Shown here: in pieces, positions 48,231 through 56,935 of the stretch
How positions within the stretch are numbered: the stretch's first letter is position 1
Layout: every line of letters begins with the position of its first letter
DNA from: Yersinia thracica
GTDB lineage: Bacteria > Pseudomonadota > Gammaproteobacteria > Enterobacterales > Enterobacteriaceae
DNA length: 64,000 nt
Assembly (NCBI RefSeq): GCF_902170565.1
Contig: NZ_CABHXX010000030.1
Span: forward strand, 124,001-188,000
Direction of reading: 5' to 3'
The notes under the pieces: model-generated
The model's database searches: none
The model's input: the letters and a program-made list of their open reading frames with translations, nothing else
What the model was told of the DNA's origin: nothing
Translations under genes and position numbers: made by a program

Positions 48231-49127
48231 TTAAGGCACGTCATAACCCAGCGCAGCACGGCGAATACGGAACCATTGCTGGCGCGTCATCGTAAGAGAG
48301 AGTGACGCCCATGCGGATTTAACCCGCTCTATCTTGCCAGAACCAATAATCGGTAATGGCGCAGAAGGCAAACGTAGCACCCAGGCATAAACCACTTGCT
48401 CAATACTTTCAGCGCCTATTTCGTCCGCGACTGTCTGCAATTCATTACGCAATGTTTGGAACTCAGGGTCACTAAACAGGCGACCACCGCCCAAACAAGA
48501 CCATGCCATGGGCTTAATACGCAACTGTTGGCAAGCATCAAGTGTCCCGTCCACAATCGCTGGCTGATGCAGCGGTGAAATTTCTACCTGATTCGTGACC
48601 AATGAGAATGGCAACCGTGATTGCAGTAAGCTGAATTGCGCAGGCGAAAAGTTTGAAACGCCAAAATGTTTTACTTTGCCGCTTTGGTGTAATTGAGTGA
48701 ATGCCTCAGCAACTTCATCAGCATCCATCAATGGATCTGGGCGATGAATCAGCAACAAATCAAGATAGTCTGTATGCAGATGCGTCAAAGATTGTTCTGC
48801 ACTTTCAATGATATGAGAACGATCAGTAATATAATGTCCCAAAGCGTGTTCTGGTTTAGCGGTGGTGGCGATGCCACATTTGCTGACTAATTCCAGTTGG
48901 CTGCGTAGCGAGGGTTTAAGACGTAATGCTTGCCCAAATGCCTGTTCGCACTGATAACCGCCGTAAATATCAGCATGATCCGCAGTGGTGATGCCCAATT
49001 CAATATGTTGCTCGATAAAAGTCAACAATTGCGCCGGTGTCATGTCCCATTCCATCAGCCGCCAATAACCGCAAATCATGCGAGAAAATTCAGGCCCGAG
49101 CGGAGCCAGTTGGCTACGTGTATCCAT
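48231..49127 (-). CDS. ydhF: Aldo/keto reductase YdhF
   Basis: NADPH-dependent oxidoreductase of the AKR superfamily. The 298-residue protein has the catalytic tetrad in order: Asp in TADHADIYGG with Tyr54, Lys in LVSKCGI, and the HRPD position where the usual active-site His lies. The KHFGVSNFSPAQF and IIGSGKIERV motifs bind cofactor. Very close to E. coli YdhF. Convergent with ydhK, 24 bp apart. Confidence 0.94.
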   Translation of the reverse strand: MDTRSQLAPLGPEFSRMICGYWRLMEWDMTPAQLLTFIEQHIELGITTADHADIYGGYQCEQAFGQALRLKPSLRSQLELVSKCGIATTAKPEHALGHYITDRSHIIESAEQSLTHLHTDYLDLLLIHRPDPLMDADEVAEAFTQLHQSGKVKHFGVSNFSPAQFSLLQSRLPFSLVTNQVEISPLHQPAIVDGTLDACQQLRIKPMAWSCLGGGRLFSDPEFQTLRNELQTVADEIGAESIEQVVYAWVLRLPSAPLPIIGSGKIERVKSAWASLSLTMTRQQWFRIRRAALGYDVP

Positions 49128-49263
49128 TATTAGCTACCTCATTTGTTTATCTGCCCATAAGCATACACAACCAGCAGAAAGGTTAAATCCTCCCTGGGCA
49201 ATGAATTGGGGCTGATCAACGAAACCGCCATAATCGCTAAACATTAAGGAAAATAATGGCGCA

Positions 49264-49503
49264 TCAGAATAATGAAGGTTGTTCTGGTAAAGGATCATCC
49301 AGCTGTTTGTTGACCCGCTGCAAACGCAACAGTCGTTGACGACACAACCGCAGGACATCCCGCTTTTGCGGGTCACTCATTTTTATCCAATTAAAGCGCT
49401 CATCCCGGCTGCGCATACACCCACGACAAAAGCCACGGTCATCTGTTTGGCAGATACCGCGGCACGGGCTGGGGATGTCAAAAAACTCAAGTTGCTGAGC
49501 CAA
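49264..49503 (-). CDS. ydhL: DUF1289 protein YdhL, TTG start
   Basis: A 79-residue protein with the DUF1289 cysteine motif CRGICQTDDRGFCRGCMRSRDERFNW (in pieces: SPCRGICQ, FCRGC, RDERFNW), which suggests metal binding. The ATG at 49557 would add 18 residues with no counterpart. A TTG at 49503 has AGGAGG four bases upstream and yields MAQQLEFF, the same length and N-terminus as E. coli YdhL, so I take it as the start. Confidence 0.8.
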   Translation of the reverse strand: MAQQLEFFDIPSPCRGICQTDDRGFCRGCMRSRDERFNWIKMSDPQKRDVLRLCRQRLLRLQRVNKQLDDPLPEQPSLF

Positions 49504-49665
49504 ATCGCCTCCTGCTGCTGACTTCTTAATTGAAGACTGCTTCGCGGCGAGTGGCAAGTCTTATTGTTAATCATTCCCCACACAGCGCCCTAACCACTAA
49601 GGTTATCTTAAGTTTTATTCGATAGCATTCTGTCAATTAGTGAACTGTAGGGTCTTATTTTCACA

Positions 49666-51297
49666 ATGAATGCTCGATACAAGTTACAGTGTAACGGTTT
49701 GGTTTTTATTTTAGCCAATGCTCTGTTTTTTACTCTCTTCCAGAATGCACTGTTTATTGATAAAGCCTGGTCGCTCATTCACTTTGACAGCAGTGACAGT
49801 TATTTCTTTGCCGCCACTATACCGGTGGTCATTTTCTGCGCCCTTAATATTATTTTCAGCCTGTTAGCCGTGCCCGTGTTGCGCAAACCCATTATTATTC
49901 TGTTTCTGCTCGGGGGGGCGGTCGCCAACTATTTTATGTTCAGTTATGGTGCCGTTATCGACGCCAATATGCTGCAAAATGCTTTTGAAACCAATGCCCA
50001 AGAAGCTACCGCCCTTTTCACACCGCGCATGGCTTTGTGGCTGTTAATATTAGGTATTTTCCCCGCCACTCTGGTCTGCCTGGTGCGCATCCACGCAACG
50101 CGCCCTTGGTGGTATATGCTGGGGCTGCGAGCGGCCAATATCCTGCTATCAACTGTCATTATCATGCTCGTTGCAACACTGTTTTATAAAGATTACGCCT
50201 CGCTTATCCGAAATAATAAAAGCATCGTTAAGATGCTGACACCGAGCAATTTTGTCAGCGGCAGTGTTCAGTTCGCCAAACATAAATATTTCGCCGGTAA
50301 TATGGCGCTAGTGACGATAGGCGAAGATGCTCATAAAGGCCCTTTAATTAGCGGGCAACAAAAGAAAACCTTGGTCATTTTAGTGGTGGGTGAAACTGCC
50401 AGAGCAGAGAATTTTTCCTTGGGTGGCTATGGGCGAGAAACCAACCCGCGCTTGCAAAAACAAGGTGTGACCTATTTCAAAAACGCATCGTCATGCGGGA
50501 CTGAAACTGCGGTTTCGGTGCCCTGCATGTTCTCCAATATGTCACGTAAAAATTATGATGCCGCACTGGCCAGCCACCAGCAGGGCTTGATGGATATTCT
50601 TGCTCACGCCGGGTTAAATCTGTTGTGGCGCGAAAATGACGGCGGCTGTAAAGGCGCTTGCGACCGCATCCCCCATCAAGACGTAACCCAGTTACAACTC
50701 ACTGCTGATTGTGAGAATGGTGTCTGTTTGGATAATACCTTGCTCTACAAATTAGATAATTATATCAATGGGCTACAAGGCGATACGGTGATTGTATTGC
50801 ACCAAATGGGCAGTCATGGCCCGGCTTATTACCGCCGCTCTTCACCCGAGATCCGTCAGTTTTCGCCAACCTGTGATAGCAACCAAATTCAGGATTGTAC
50901 CTCCCAGGAATTGGTGAATACCTACGACAATTCCATTCTTTATACTGATGCAATGCTGGACAGCACCATTAAATTGCTGCAACAGCATCATGATAAGTTT
51001 AATACCGCGCTGGTCTATCTCTCTGACCACGGCGAGTCATTGGGTGAAAACGGCCTGTATCTACACGGCACGCCCTATATGTTCGCCCCCAGCCAGCAAA
51101 CACACATACCTTTATTAATGTGGTTATCTCCTGAATATACAAAAAACTATGGCATTAACCGCCAGTGTTTATCAGATAGCGCCCAACATGATGAAGTTTC
51201 ACAAGACAATCTCTTCCACACTCTCTTGGGGATGATGAATGTTCAAACTACTGAATATCAACCTGGAATGGATTTACTACAGAAGTGCCGAAGTTAA
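49666..51297 (+). CDS. eptA: Lipid A phosphoethanolamine transferase EptA-like
   Basis: Inner-membrane enzyme with a periplasmic catalytic domain that adds phosphoethanolamine to lipid A and lowers binding of polymyxin and host cationic peptides. The 543-residue protein has five N-terminal transmembrane helices (residues 10-175) and a sulfatase-like domain. Visible catalytic features are VVGETARAENFSLGGY (metal Glu), the nucleophile region GTETAVSVPCMFSNMSR (Thr281), HQMGSHGPAYY and LSDHGESLGENGLYLHG. Length matches EptA (PmrC). It is inserted between ydhL and nemR, where E. coli has no such gene, and is not next to pmrAB. A terminator follows. Confidence 0.9.
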   Translation: MNARYKLQCNGLVFILANALFFTLFQNALFIDKAWSLIHFDSSDSYFFAATIPVVIFCALNIIFSLLAVPVLRKPIIILFLLGGAVANYFMFSYGAVIDANMLQNAFETNAQEATALFTPRMALWLLILGIFPATLVCLVRIHATRPWWYMLGLRAANILLSTVIIMLVATLFYKDYASLIRNNKSIVKMLTPSNFVSGSVQFAKHKYFAGNMALVTIGEDAHKGPLISGQQKKTLVILVVGETARAENFSLGGYGRETNPRLQKQGVTYFKNASSCGTETAVSVPCMFSNMSRKNYDAALASHQQGLMDILAHAGLNLLWRENDGGCKGACDRIPHQDVTQLQLTADCENGVCLDNTLLYKLDNYINGLQGDTVIVLHQMGSHGPAYYRRSSPEIRQFSPTCDSNQIQDCTSQELVNTYDNSILYTDAMLDSTIKLLQQHHDKFNTALVYLSDHGESLGENGLYLHGTPYMFAPSQQTHIPLLMWLSPEYTKNYGINRQCLSDSAQHDEVSQDNLFHTLLGMMNVQTTEYQPGMDLLQKCRS

Positions 51298-51336
51298 GAT
51301 TAATCGGTAAAATGCCCCAATAAATAGCCAACTGAG

Positions 51337-51367
51337 TGCCAGCGTCTCCTCTGCTGGCATTTTTTTC
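51337..51367 (+). terminator. Terminator of the eptA-like gene
   Basis: TGCCAGC / GCTGGCA stem with a loop of nine bases and eight T. Confidence 0.9.
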
Positions 51368-51373
51368 TTGACC

Positions 51374-51389
51374 TAGACCGATCGGTCTA
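51374..51389. promoter_or_regulatory. NemR operator upstream of nemR
   Basis: A perfect 16-bp palindrome TAGACCGATCGGTCTA, 14 bp before the nemR ATG, matching the known NemR box type. Confidence 0.85.
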
Positions 51390-51403
51390 TTAATCTTTTA
51401 AGC

Positions 51404-52006
51404 ATGAACAAAACACAGCACGCACATGTAGACACCCGTGAACATCTGTTAGCAACCGGTGAGAGTCTCAGCCTGCGCCTCGGCTTTAATGGCATGGGTC
51501 TCAGTCAGTTGCTCACCACTGCGGGTATCCCGAAAGGGTCGTTTTATCACTATTTCCGCTCGAAGGAAGTGTTTGGTGAGGCGATGCTACAGCGCTATTT
51601 TGATCGCTATGACGCTGCGATGGAAAACCTATTGACGGGTTCACAAGGTGATAAACGTCACCATCTGCTGCACTATTTTGCTCAATCTATTGCTAACTAT
51701 TGTGGCAGTGAATGCCACAATGCTTGTCTGGCGGTTAAACTATCAGCCGAAGTGAGTGATTTATCCGAACCTATGCGCCACGCGCTAGATATCGGCACCG
51801 CTCGCGTCATTGGTCGATTGCAAGATGCCATCGAAGCCGGTATTGAAGAAGGCTCTTTGCGCATCATGCTTTCCCCTGCTGCGACCGCAGAAACGCTCTA
51901 TGCCTTATGGCTGGGCGCGTCGCTGCGAGCCAAGGTGAAACGCTCCGTCACGCCGCTGACTTGTGCGCTAGAAAGTATCGAACTGATTTTACAACCAGCC
52001 CAATAA
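51404..52006 (+). CDS. nemR: TetR-family repressor NemR
   Basis: Electrophile- and hypochlorite-sensing repressor of nemRA and gloA. The 200-residue protein has the TetR helix-turn-helix (LSQLLTTAGIPKGSFYHYFRSKEVFG). The cysteine cluster in YCGSECHNACLAVKLSAEV includes the position of the redox Cys106 of E. coli NemR. It is followed by nemA after 84 bp with a second partial operator; gloA is further away because an S66 peptidase gene intervenes. Confidence 0.93.
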   Translation: MNKTQHAHVDTREHLLATGESLSLRLGFNGMGLSQLLTTAGIPKGSFYHYFRSKEVFGEAMLQRYFDRYDAAMENLLTGSQGDKRHHLLHYFAQSIANYCGSECHNACLAVKLSAEVSDLSEPMRHALDIGTARVIGRLQDAIEAGIEEGSLRIMLSPAATAETLYALWLGASLRAKVKRSVTPLTCALESIELILQPAQ

Positions 52007-52051
52007 TCCAATGATCCTGAGTTTGCTCTTTTTTTACTTTCAGGATTTACC

Positions 52052-52073
52052 CAGTCACTAGTCGACTGGTCTA
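52052..52073. promoter_or_regulatory. Second palindromic operator-like site before nemA
   Basis: CCAGTC-N7-GACTGG followed by GGTCTA, the latter equal to one half of the upstream NemR site. It lies 18 bp before the nemA ATG and may give nemA its own NemR control. Confidence 0.5.
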
Positions 52074-52090
52074 TTAATATAGGATGCACC

Positions 52091-53188
52091 ATGAAGACTG
52101 CTAAACTGTTCTCCCCTTTGAAGGTTGGCGCGCTCACTTTGCCGAACCGTGTATTTATGGCCCCACTGACGCGCTTGCGCAGTATTGAGCCAGGTGATAT
52201 TCCAACACCATTGATGGCTGAGTATTATCGCCAACGCGCCAGTGCGGGGTTGATTATCACTGAAGCAACACAGATTTCTTTCCAGGCGAAAGGCTATGCC
52301 GGGGCTCCGGGGTTACACACACAAGAACAGTTAAACGCATGGAAAAAAATCACCCAAGCCGTTCATGATGACGGCGGACATATTGCCGTACAGTTATGGC
52401 ATGTCGGCCGTATTTCGCACAACAGTTTACAGCCGGGACAACAAGCCCCTGTCGCGCCTTCAGCTATTGCCGCAGATACTCGCACGACAATCCGTGATGA
52501 ATCCGGAGCTTGGGTTCGTGTTCCCTGCTCTACCCCGCGGGCGTTGGAAACGGAAGAAATCCCAGGCATCATTAATGATTTCCGCCAGGCGACAGCCAAT
52601 GCTCGTGAAGCGGGGTTTGACTATATCGAATTACATGCGGCCCACGGCTATTTATTGCATCAATTTATGTCTCCGGCATCAAATCAGCGTACCGACCAAT
52701 ACGGTGGTAGCATTGAAAACCGTACTCGCCTGACGTTGGAAGTGGTTGATGCCACTGCGGCTGAATGGGGCGCTGAACATATTGGTATCCGTATTTCACC
52801 GTTGGGGCCGTTCAATGGTCTGGATAATGGTGAAGATCAGGAAGAAGCGGCGCTGTATCTGGTGGAAGAATTAAACAAACGCAATATCGCGTTTCTGCAT
52901 ATTTCTGAGCCAGACTGGGCCGGTGGTAAACCTTATTCGGATGCATTCCGAGATGCTGTGCGCGCTCGTTTCAAAGGTGTGATTGTCGGTGCCGGTGCTT
53001 ATACGGCAGAAAAAGCTGAAAACCTGATTGAGAAAGGATTTATTGATGCCGTCGCCTTTGGCCGCAGCTATATTGCCAACCCGGATCTGGTTGAACGCTT
53101 GCAACAAAATGCGCCACTGAATGAACCCGACGGCGAAACTTTCTACGGCGGCGCGGCTAAGGGCTATACCGACTATCCGACCTTATAA
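52091..53188 (+). CDS. nemA: N-ethylmaleimide reductase NemA
   Basis: FMN-dependent old yellow enzyme that reduces N-ethylmaleimide, quinones, nitro compounds and other electrophiles with NADPH. The 365-residue protein has the OYE core: [43 protein letters not shown] (His/His substrate pair) and the FMN-binding VIVGAGAY and [13 protein letters not shown]. It follows nemR and ends with a strong terminator. Confidence 0.96.
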   Translation: MKTAKLFSPLKVGALTLPNRVFMAPLTRLRSIEPGDIPTPLMAEYYRQRASAGLIITEATQISFQAKGYAGAPGLHTQEQLNAWKKITQAVHDDGGHIAVQLWHVGRISHNSLQPGQQAPVAPSAIAADTRTTIRDESGAWVRVPCSTPRALETEEIPGIINDFRQATANAREAGFDYIELHAAHGYLLHQFMSPASNQRTDQYGGSIENRTRLTLEVVDATAAEWGAEHIGIRISPLGPFNGLDNGEDQEEAALYLVEELNKRNIAFLHISEPDWAGGKPYSDAFRDAVRARFKGVIVGAGAYTAEKAENLIEKGFIDAVAFGRSYIANPDLVERLQQNAPLNEPDGETFYGGAAKGYTDYPTL

Positions 53189-53217
53189 TTCTTCCTTAAT
53201 TTAAATCATTAAATAAC

Positions 53218-53251
53218 AGCCAGTTAGAATGAATCTCTAACTGGCTTTTTT
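53218..53251 (+). terminator. Terminator of nemA
   Basis: GCCAGTTAGA / TCTAACTGGC stem with a short loop and TTTTTTG. Confidence 0.9.
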
Positions 53252-53509
53252 GTTTTTAGCCGCTATGCGATAAATCAAAAAAAACGGCGCAAATAGCACT
53301 AATGCGAGCTTTGTATACGATTTATTGACATATATAGTGGTAGTTAGTTAAGAAGACCCGCCTCAATATGAAAAAGTTTTTATGTCTTATATTGATGATA
53401 AAAACTATCGGGCGATAAACGGATTTAATGGTTGGATTTGCTACTGGACTCTGCATTATACAATACAGCCCGTGACATCAGGGTCTTGGCGCTAACCCTA
53501 CCCACGTTC

Positions 53510-53580
53510 AGCGTTTGTTAGGAGCAGCGTTTGTTAGGAGCAGCGTTTGTTAGGAGCAGCGTTTGTTAGGAGCAGCGTTG
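53510..53580. repeat. 16-bp tandem repeat, 4.4 copies
   Basis: The unit AGCGTTTGTTAGGAGC is repeated four times without mismatch, then AGCGTTG follows. It ends 47 bp before the S66 peptidase start. Perfect copies suggest recent expansion and likely strain-to-strain variation. The rest of the gap (53252-53509) is A+T-rich with nothing recognised. Confidence 0.95.
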
Positions 53581-53627
53581 ACCAGTAGAGCCATTTTATA
53601 TAATGACAGTCAATCATGGAGGAGCTG

Positions 53628-54692
53628 ATGAGTCGTTCATTTATTATTAAATTATTAATGCTCGCGAGCGTAACATCTCGAGCAACTGCATCAATAATAC
53701 CTGCCACTATTCCTGACATCCCTATTCCAGATCATCACTCACAAAAAAAAACTCATTTCGCTGCAAAACCTAAAATTTATCTCATAGCAAGCTCATCTCA
53801 ATACGATGAAAGTATTATCGCTCAGATTAGAAAAACGTTTGGCCAAGAAGGATATGCTATTGATACAACTTATCTTGATCAGAACCCCACCCCATTAGGT
53901 TATGTCAACACCGATAAAATTCGGGCAGAAACACTGATTAAGGCACTAACAGATAATAATGTGAAATATTTATGGTTTGTCAAAGGAGGTTCTGGCGCAC
54001 TAAATCTCTACCCGTATCTATATGCCAATAGAAAGAAAATCTCAGCGTCTTTACCCAAAATACTTATTGGATTCAGCGATGTTACAGTCATCCACCACTA
54101 TATCAATAATGATATAAATTGGCCCAGTATTCACGGTATTTTGGCCTCCTATAACCAAGAAATGTATGAACTGAATAAAGCGGAAGAAATCAGTAAATAC
54201 AGCAGTATAAATGAGATATTTCAAACAATTAACGGCGGCGTGACATACTCCGGAATAGAACCCATGAACCTCAGGGCCTTTGAGGGAAGTCGTGGTATCT
54301 TGAATGGTGGCAATTTAACCCTGGTTCAATCTCTGTTTTCCACCCGATATGAAAAAAAATTTTCTAATAAGATAATGCTCTTGGAAGACACTAATGTGAC
54401 TTATAAGCAGCTCGATAGAACGCTACATCAACTTGAATACAGTAAGAATTTTCGCCCGAAAGCCGTCATTTTTGGCCAGTTCTATGAAATAAATGCTGAT
54501 CAGAAAGAACAGGAACTGTACCGATACGTCATTCAGGCGTTCGCCAAGCGGGTTGATTATCCCGTTTACTATTATCCCAACTTCGGTCATGGCACAACCA
54601 ACCAGCCTTTCATCCTTTCTCAGCGAGCCAGTATTTCATGTCATAATAATTCTCGATATTGTAGCCTGACTCAACCCCCTCTAGCTCTCTGA
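53628..54692 (+). CDS. S66-family peptidase (LD-carboxypeptidase/MccF-like), probably exported
   Basis: A 354-residue serine peptidase of family S66, which includes the LD-carboxypeptidase LdcA and microcin-C7 immunity protein MccF. The family landmarks are YLWFVKGGSGALNLYPYL, the nucleophile elbow IGFSDVTVIHHY, GNLTLVQSLF (in LNGGNLTL), the acidic residue in IMLLEDTN and the His in YPNFGHGTTN. Unlike cytosolic LdcA, it has a hydrophobic, signal-like N-terminus (FIIKLLMLASVTSRATASI). The ATG at 53628 follows GGAGGA; an ATG at 53616 is in frame. It is A+T-rich and interrupts the nemA-gloA order of E. coli, so it looks acquired. The substrate is unknown. Confidence 0.85.
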   Translation: MSRSFIIKLLMLASVTSRATASIIPATIPDIPIPDHHSQKKTHFAAKPKIYLIASSSQYDESIIAQIRKTFGQEGYAIDTTYLDQNPTPLGYVNTDKIRAETLIKALTDNNVKYLWFVKGGSGALNLYPYLYANRKKISASLPKILIGFSDVTVIHHYINNDINWPSIHGILASYNQEMYELNKAEEISKYSSINEIFQTINGGVTYSGIEPMNLRAFEGSRGILNGGNLTLVQSLFSTRYEKKFSNKIMLLEDTNVTYKQLDRTLHQLEYSKNFRPKAVIFGQFYEINADQKEQELYRYVIQAFAKRVDYPVYYYPNFGHGTTNQPFILSQRASISCHNNSRYCSLTQPPLAL

Positions 54693-54895
54693 TGAAACGA
54701 GGTACGTATCCTTTGATTGAGCCTCCATAAGGGCTTTATTTCATAAACTGCATATGACCAACATTAGGTCACCGGAGATGTCACCGAATCCGGTTAGTCA
54801 AGGTAGTGAGTGGGATAATATTCCTATATGATGAGAACTTAGTTTTGATTTATAATGATTTTTAAATATTAAACCGTTGATTATAAAGAGGTATT

Positions 54896-55306
54896 ATGAA
54901 GCGCTTACTCCATACCATGATCCGCGTTGGTGACTTACAACGTTCCATCGATTTCTACACCAAGGTATTAGGAATGCGTTTGCTGCGTACTAGCGAAAAT
55001 ACCGAGTATAAATACTCGCTGGCATTCGTCGGCTATAGTGATGAGAGCGAAGGCTCAGTCATTGAGCTGACTTATAACTGGGGGGTAGATAGCTACGAAA
55101 TGGGGACTGCATTTGGTCACCTGGCGCTAGGGGTGGATGATGTTGCCGCCACCTGCGATCAAATTCGTCAGGCTGAGGGCAAAGTGACCCGCGAAGCTGG
55201 CCCGGTAAAAGGCGGTAATACAATTATTGCTTTTGTCGAAGATCCCGACGGTTACAAAATCGAGTTAATCGAGAATAAGAGCGCTGGACACGGCCTCGGA
55301 AACTGA
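54896..55306 (+). CDS. gloA: Lactoylglutathione lyase (glyoxalase I)
   Basis: Nickel-dependent enzyme that converts the methylglyoxal-glutathione adduct to lactoylglutathione. The 136-residue protein has all four metal ligands at the positions of E. coli GlxI shifted by one: His6, Glu57, His75, Glu123. In E. coli gloA is cotranscribed with nemRA; here an S66 gene and a terminator lie between, so it probably has its own promoter. Confidence 0.96.
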   Translation: MKRLLHTMIRVGDLQRSIDFYTKVLGMRLLRTSENTEYKYSLAFVGYSDESEGSVIELTYNWGVDSYEMGTAFGHLALGVDDVAATCDQIRQAEGKVTREAGPVKGGNTIIAFVEDPDGYKIELIENKSAGHGLGN

Positions 55307-55316
55307 TTAACCAGAG

Positions 55317-55339
55317 GGCACCGGCAAGGTGCCTTTTTT
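55317..55339 (+). terminator. Terminator of gloA
   Basis: GGCACC-GGCAA-GGTGCC followed by TTTTTT. Confidence 0.9.
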
Positions 55340-55416
55340 CTCATCGCGATATCCCCCTGCATCCCACGCCAAAATTTGACATAATGCGTGCTGAATTCGT
55401 TGAAGATAAGAAACTG

Positions 55417-56067
55417 ATGGCAGATAAAATTGACCTTAACGCCCTGAATGGCCGTTTTCGTGGGTATTACCCCGTAGTAATTGATGTGGAAACCGCCGGT
55501 TTTAATGCTCAAACCGACGCATTACTCGAAATTGCCGCCGTCACCTTGCAAATGAACAAGGATGGCTGGCTGCTGCCTGATGAAACGCTCCATTTTCATG
55601 TAGAGCCGTTCGAGGGTGCCAATCTGCAACCTGAAGCACTGGCATTTAATGGGATAGACCCCACCAATCCATTGCGGGGTGCGGTCAGTGAGCATGATGC
55701 TTTACACTCCATTTTCAAAGCCGTTCGTAAGGGATTGAAAGACAAAGGCTGCAACCGTGCCATTATCGTCGCGCATAATGCCCATTTTGATCACAGCTTT
55801 GTGATGGCGGCGGCTGAACGCGCTAGCTTGAAGCGCAACCCGTTCCACCCCTTTGCCACCTTCGATACCGCTGCGCTCAGTGGGTTGGTTCTGGGGCAAA
55901 CCGTATTGGCAAAAGCTTGCCTGACGGCAGGTATTCCGTTTGATAGCAGCCAGGCACACTCGGCCTTGTACGATACAATGCAAACGGCAAAATTATTCTG
56001 TGAGTTAGTCAATCGTTGGAAGAAACTCGGTGGCTGGCCGGTACCTGCGGGCGAATCCGAGTCATAG
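55417..56067 (+). CDS. rnt: Ribonuclease T
   Basis: DEDD exoribonuclease that trims the 3' ends of tRNA and other stable RNAs. The 216-residue protein has motif [11 protein letters not shown] (Asp, Glu), motif II in [13 protein letters not shown] (Asp) and motif III HSALYDT (His, Asp), as in E. coli RNase T. The ATG at 55417 fits family length; another ATG at 55384 adds 11 residues. Convergent with grxD. Confidence 0.95.
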   Translation: MADKIDLNALNGRFRGYYPVVIDVETAGFNAQTDALLEIAAVTLQMNKDGWLLPDETLHFHVEPFEGANLQPEALAFNGIDPTNPLRGAVSEHDALHSIFKAVRKGLKDKGCNRAIIVAHNAHFDHSFVMAAAERASLKRNPFHPFATFDTAALSGLVLGQTVLAKACLTAGIPFDSSQAHSALYDTMQTAKLFCELVNRWKKLGGWPVPAGESES

Positions 56068-56097
56068 GGTTCCAGCAAAAATAGAAATTGACCCATT

Positions 56098-56132
56098 AAA
56101 AAAGGTGGCCTGCAAGCCACCTTTTGTTTTTT
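56098..56132. terminator. Bidirectional terminator between rnt and grxD
   Basis: AAAAAAGGTGGC-CTGCA-GCCACCTTTTGTTTTTT, symmetric with U tracts for both convergent genes (shown here in its three parts). Confidence 0.9.
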
Positions 56133-56151
56133 ATACTGACCTACCAGCATA

Positions 56152-56502
56152 TTACTCTGCTGTAGGTTTCTCTTCTTCAGTACGGTATTTATCTGCCGTT
56201 TCTTTCAGCAGTTGTTGCAGTTCGCCACGCTGATACATTTCCATCAGAATGTCACAACCGCCGACCAATTCGCCATCAACCCAAAGCTGGGGGAATGTTG
56301 GCCAGTTAGCATATTTGGGCAACTCAGCACGGATGTCAGGATTTTGCAAAATATCAACATAAGCAAAACGTTCGCCACACGCGGATAGCGCCTGTACCGC
56401 CTGAGCCGAGAAACCGCAGTTTGGCAGTTTAGGCGAGCCTTTCATGTAAAGCAGGATGGGGTTTTCTGCTATCTGGCGCTGAATTTTATCAATCGTCGTC
56501 AT
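56152..56502 (-). CDS. grxD: Monothiol glutaredoxin GrxD (Grx4)
   Basis: Cytosolic monothiol glutaredoxin that carries a 2Fe-2S cluster with glutathione and works with BolA and Fe-S assembly. The 116-residue protein has the active site PNCGFSAQAV (Cys29), the WPTFPQLW cis-Pro region and VGGCDILMEMY. The ATG at 56502 follows GAGGAAG; an upstream extension of five codons is less likely. Confidence 0.96.
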   Translation of the reverse strand: MTTIDKIQRQIAENPILLYMKGSPKLPNCGFSAQAVQALSACGERFAYVDILQNPDIRAELPKYANWPTFPQLWVDGELVGGCDILMEMYQRGELQQLLKETADKYRTEEEKPTAE

Positions 56503-56935
56503 TTCTTGCTTCCTCAAGCCATTTCGTGGCTACAATACTTAGAACCTAACCATTAGGGCTATTTTATTATTGCGTCCTGTCTATTGTAGCGACTGTCACT
56601 ACTGGAATAAAACGCCATCTTTTGCAGGGGCTTTACTCTGTCAGCAAATGGTTATATTGTCAGCTACAAATATGTGCATTCAGAATAACATTTTTGATCC
56701 CATGACTTCATTATTATCTTCATCGTGGGATACCAGAAGTACCGGGCAGCTAACCCGTTGACATATGGTTGATTTAAGGCCGTTTGCCGGGTAAAAAAGC
56801 GACGATTGCGACGCCATTAATGTTTTCTCACAATATCGACTCAAATCCTGTCGCTCTCTGCTTTTTTATATCCTGAGTTTCAGCAATACTGTGACTCTTC
56901 GTATTCATTTCAGGGCCAAGGTTGGTAGCGTTATT
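56503..56935. other. Intergenic region between grxD and mepH
   Basis: A 433-bp gap with divergent promoters. A 63-codon frame (56570-56761) has no ribosome site and no recognisable similarity, so it is not called. No repeats or sRNA were recognised. Confidence 0.45.

Noticed and set aside
56570-56761. 63-codon ORF between grxD and mepH
   Set aside because: No ribosome site, no recognisable similarity, and cysteine/serine-rich composition typical of chance frames.
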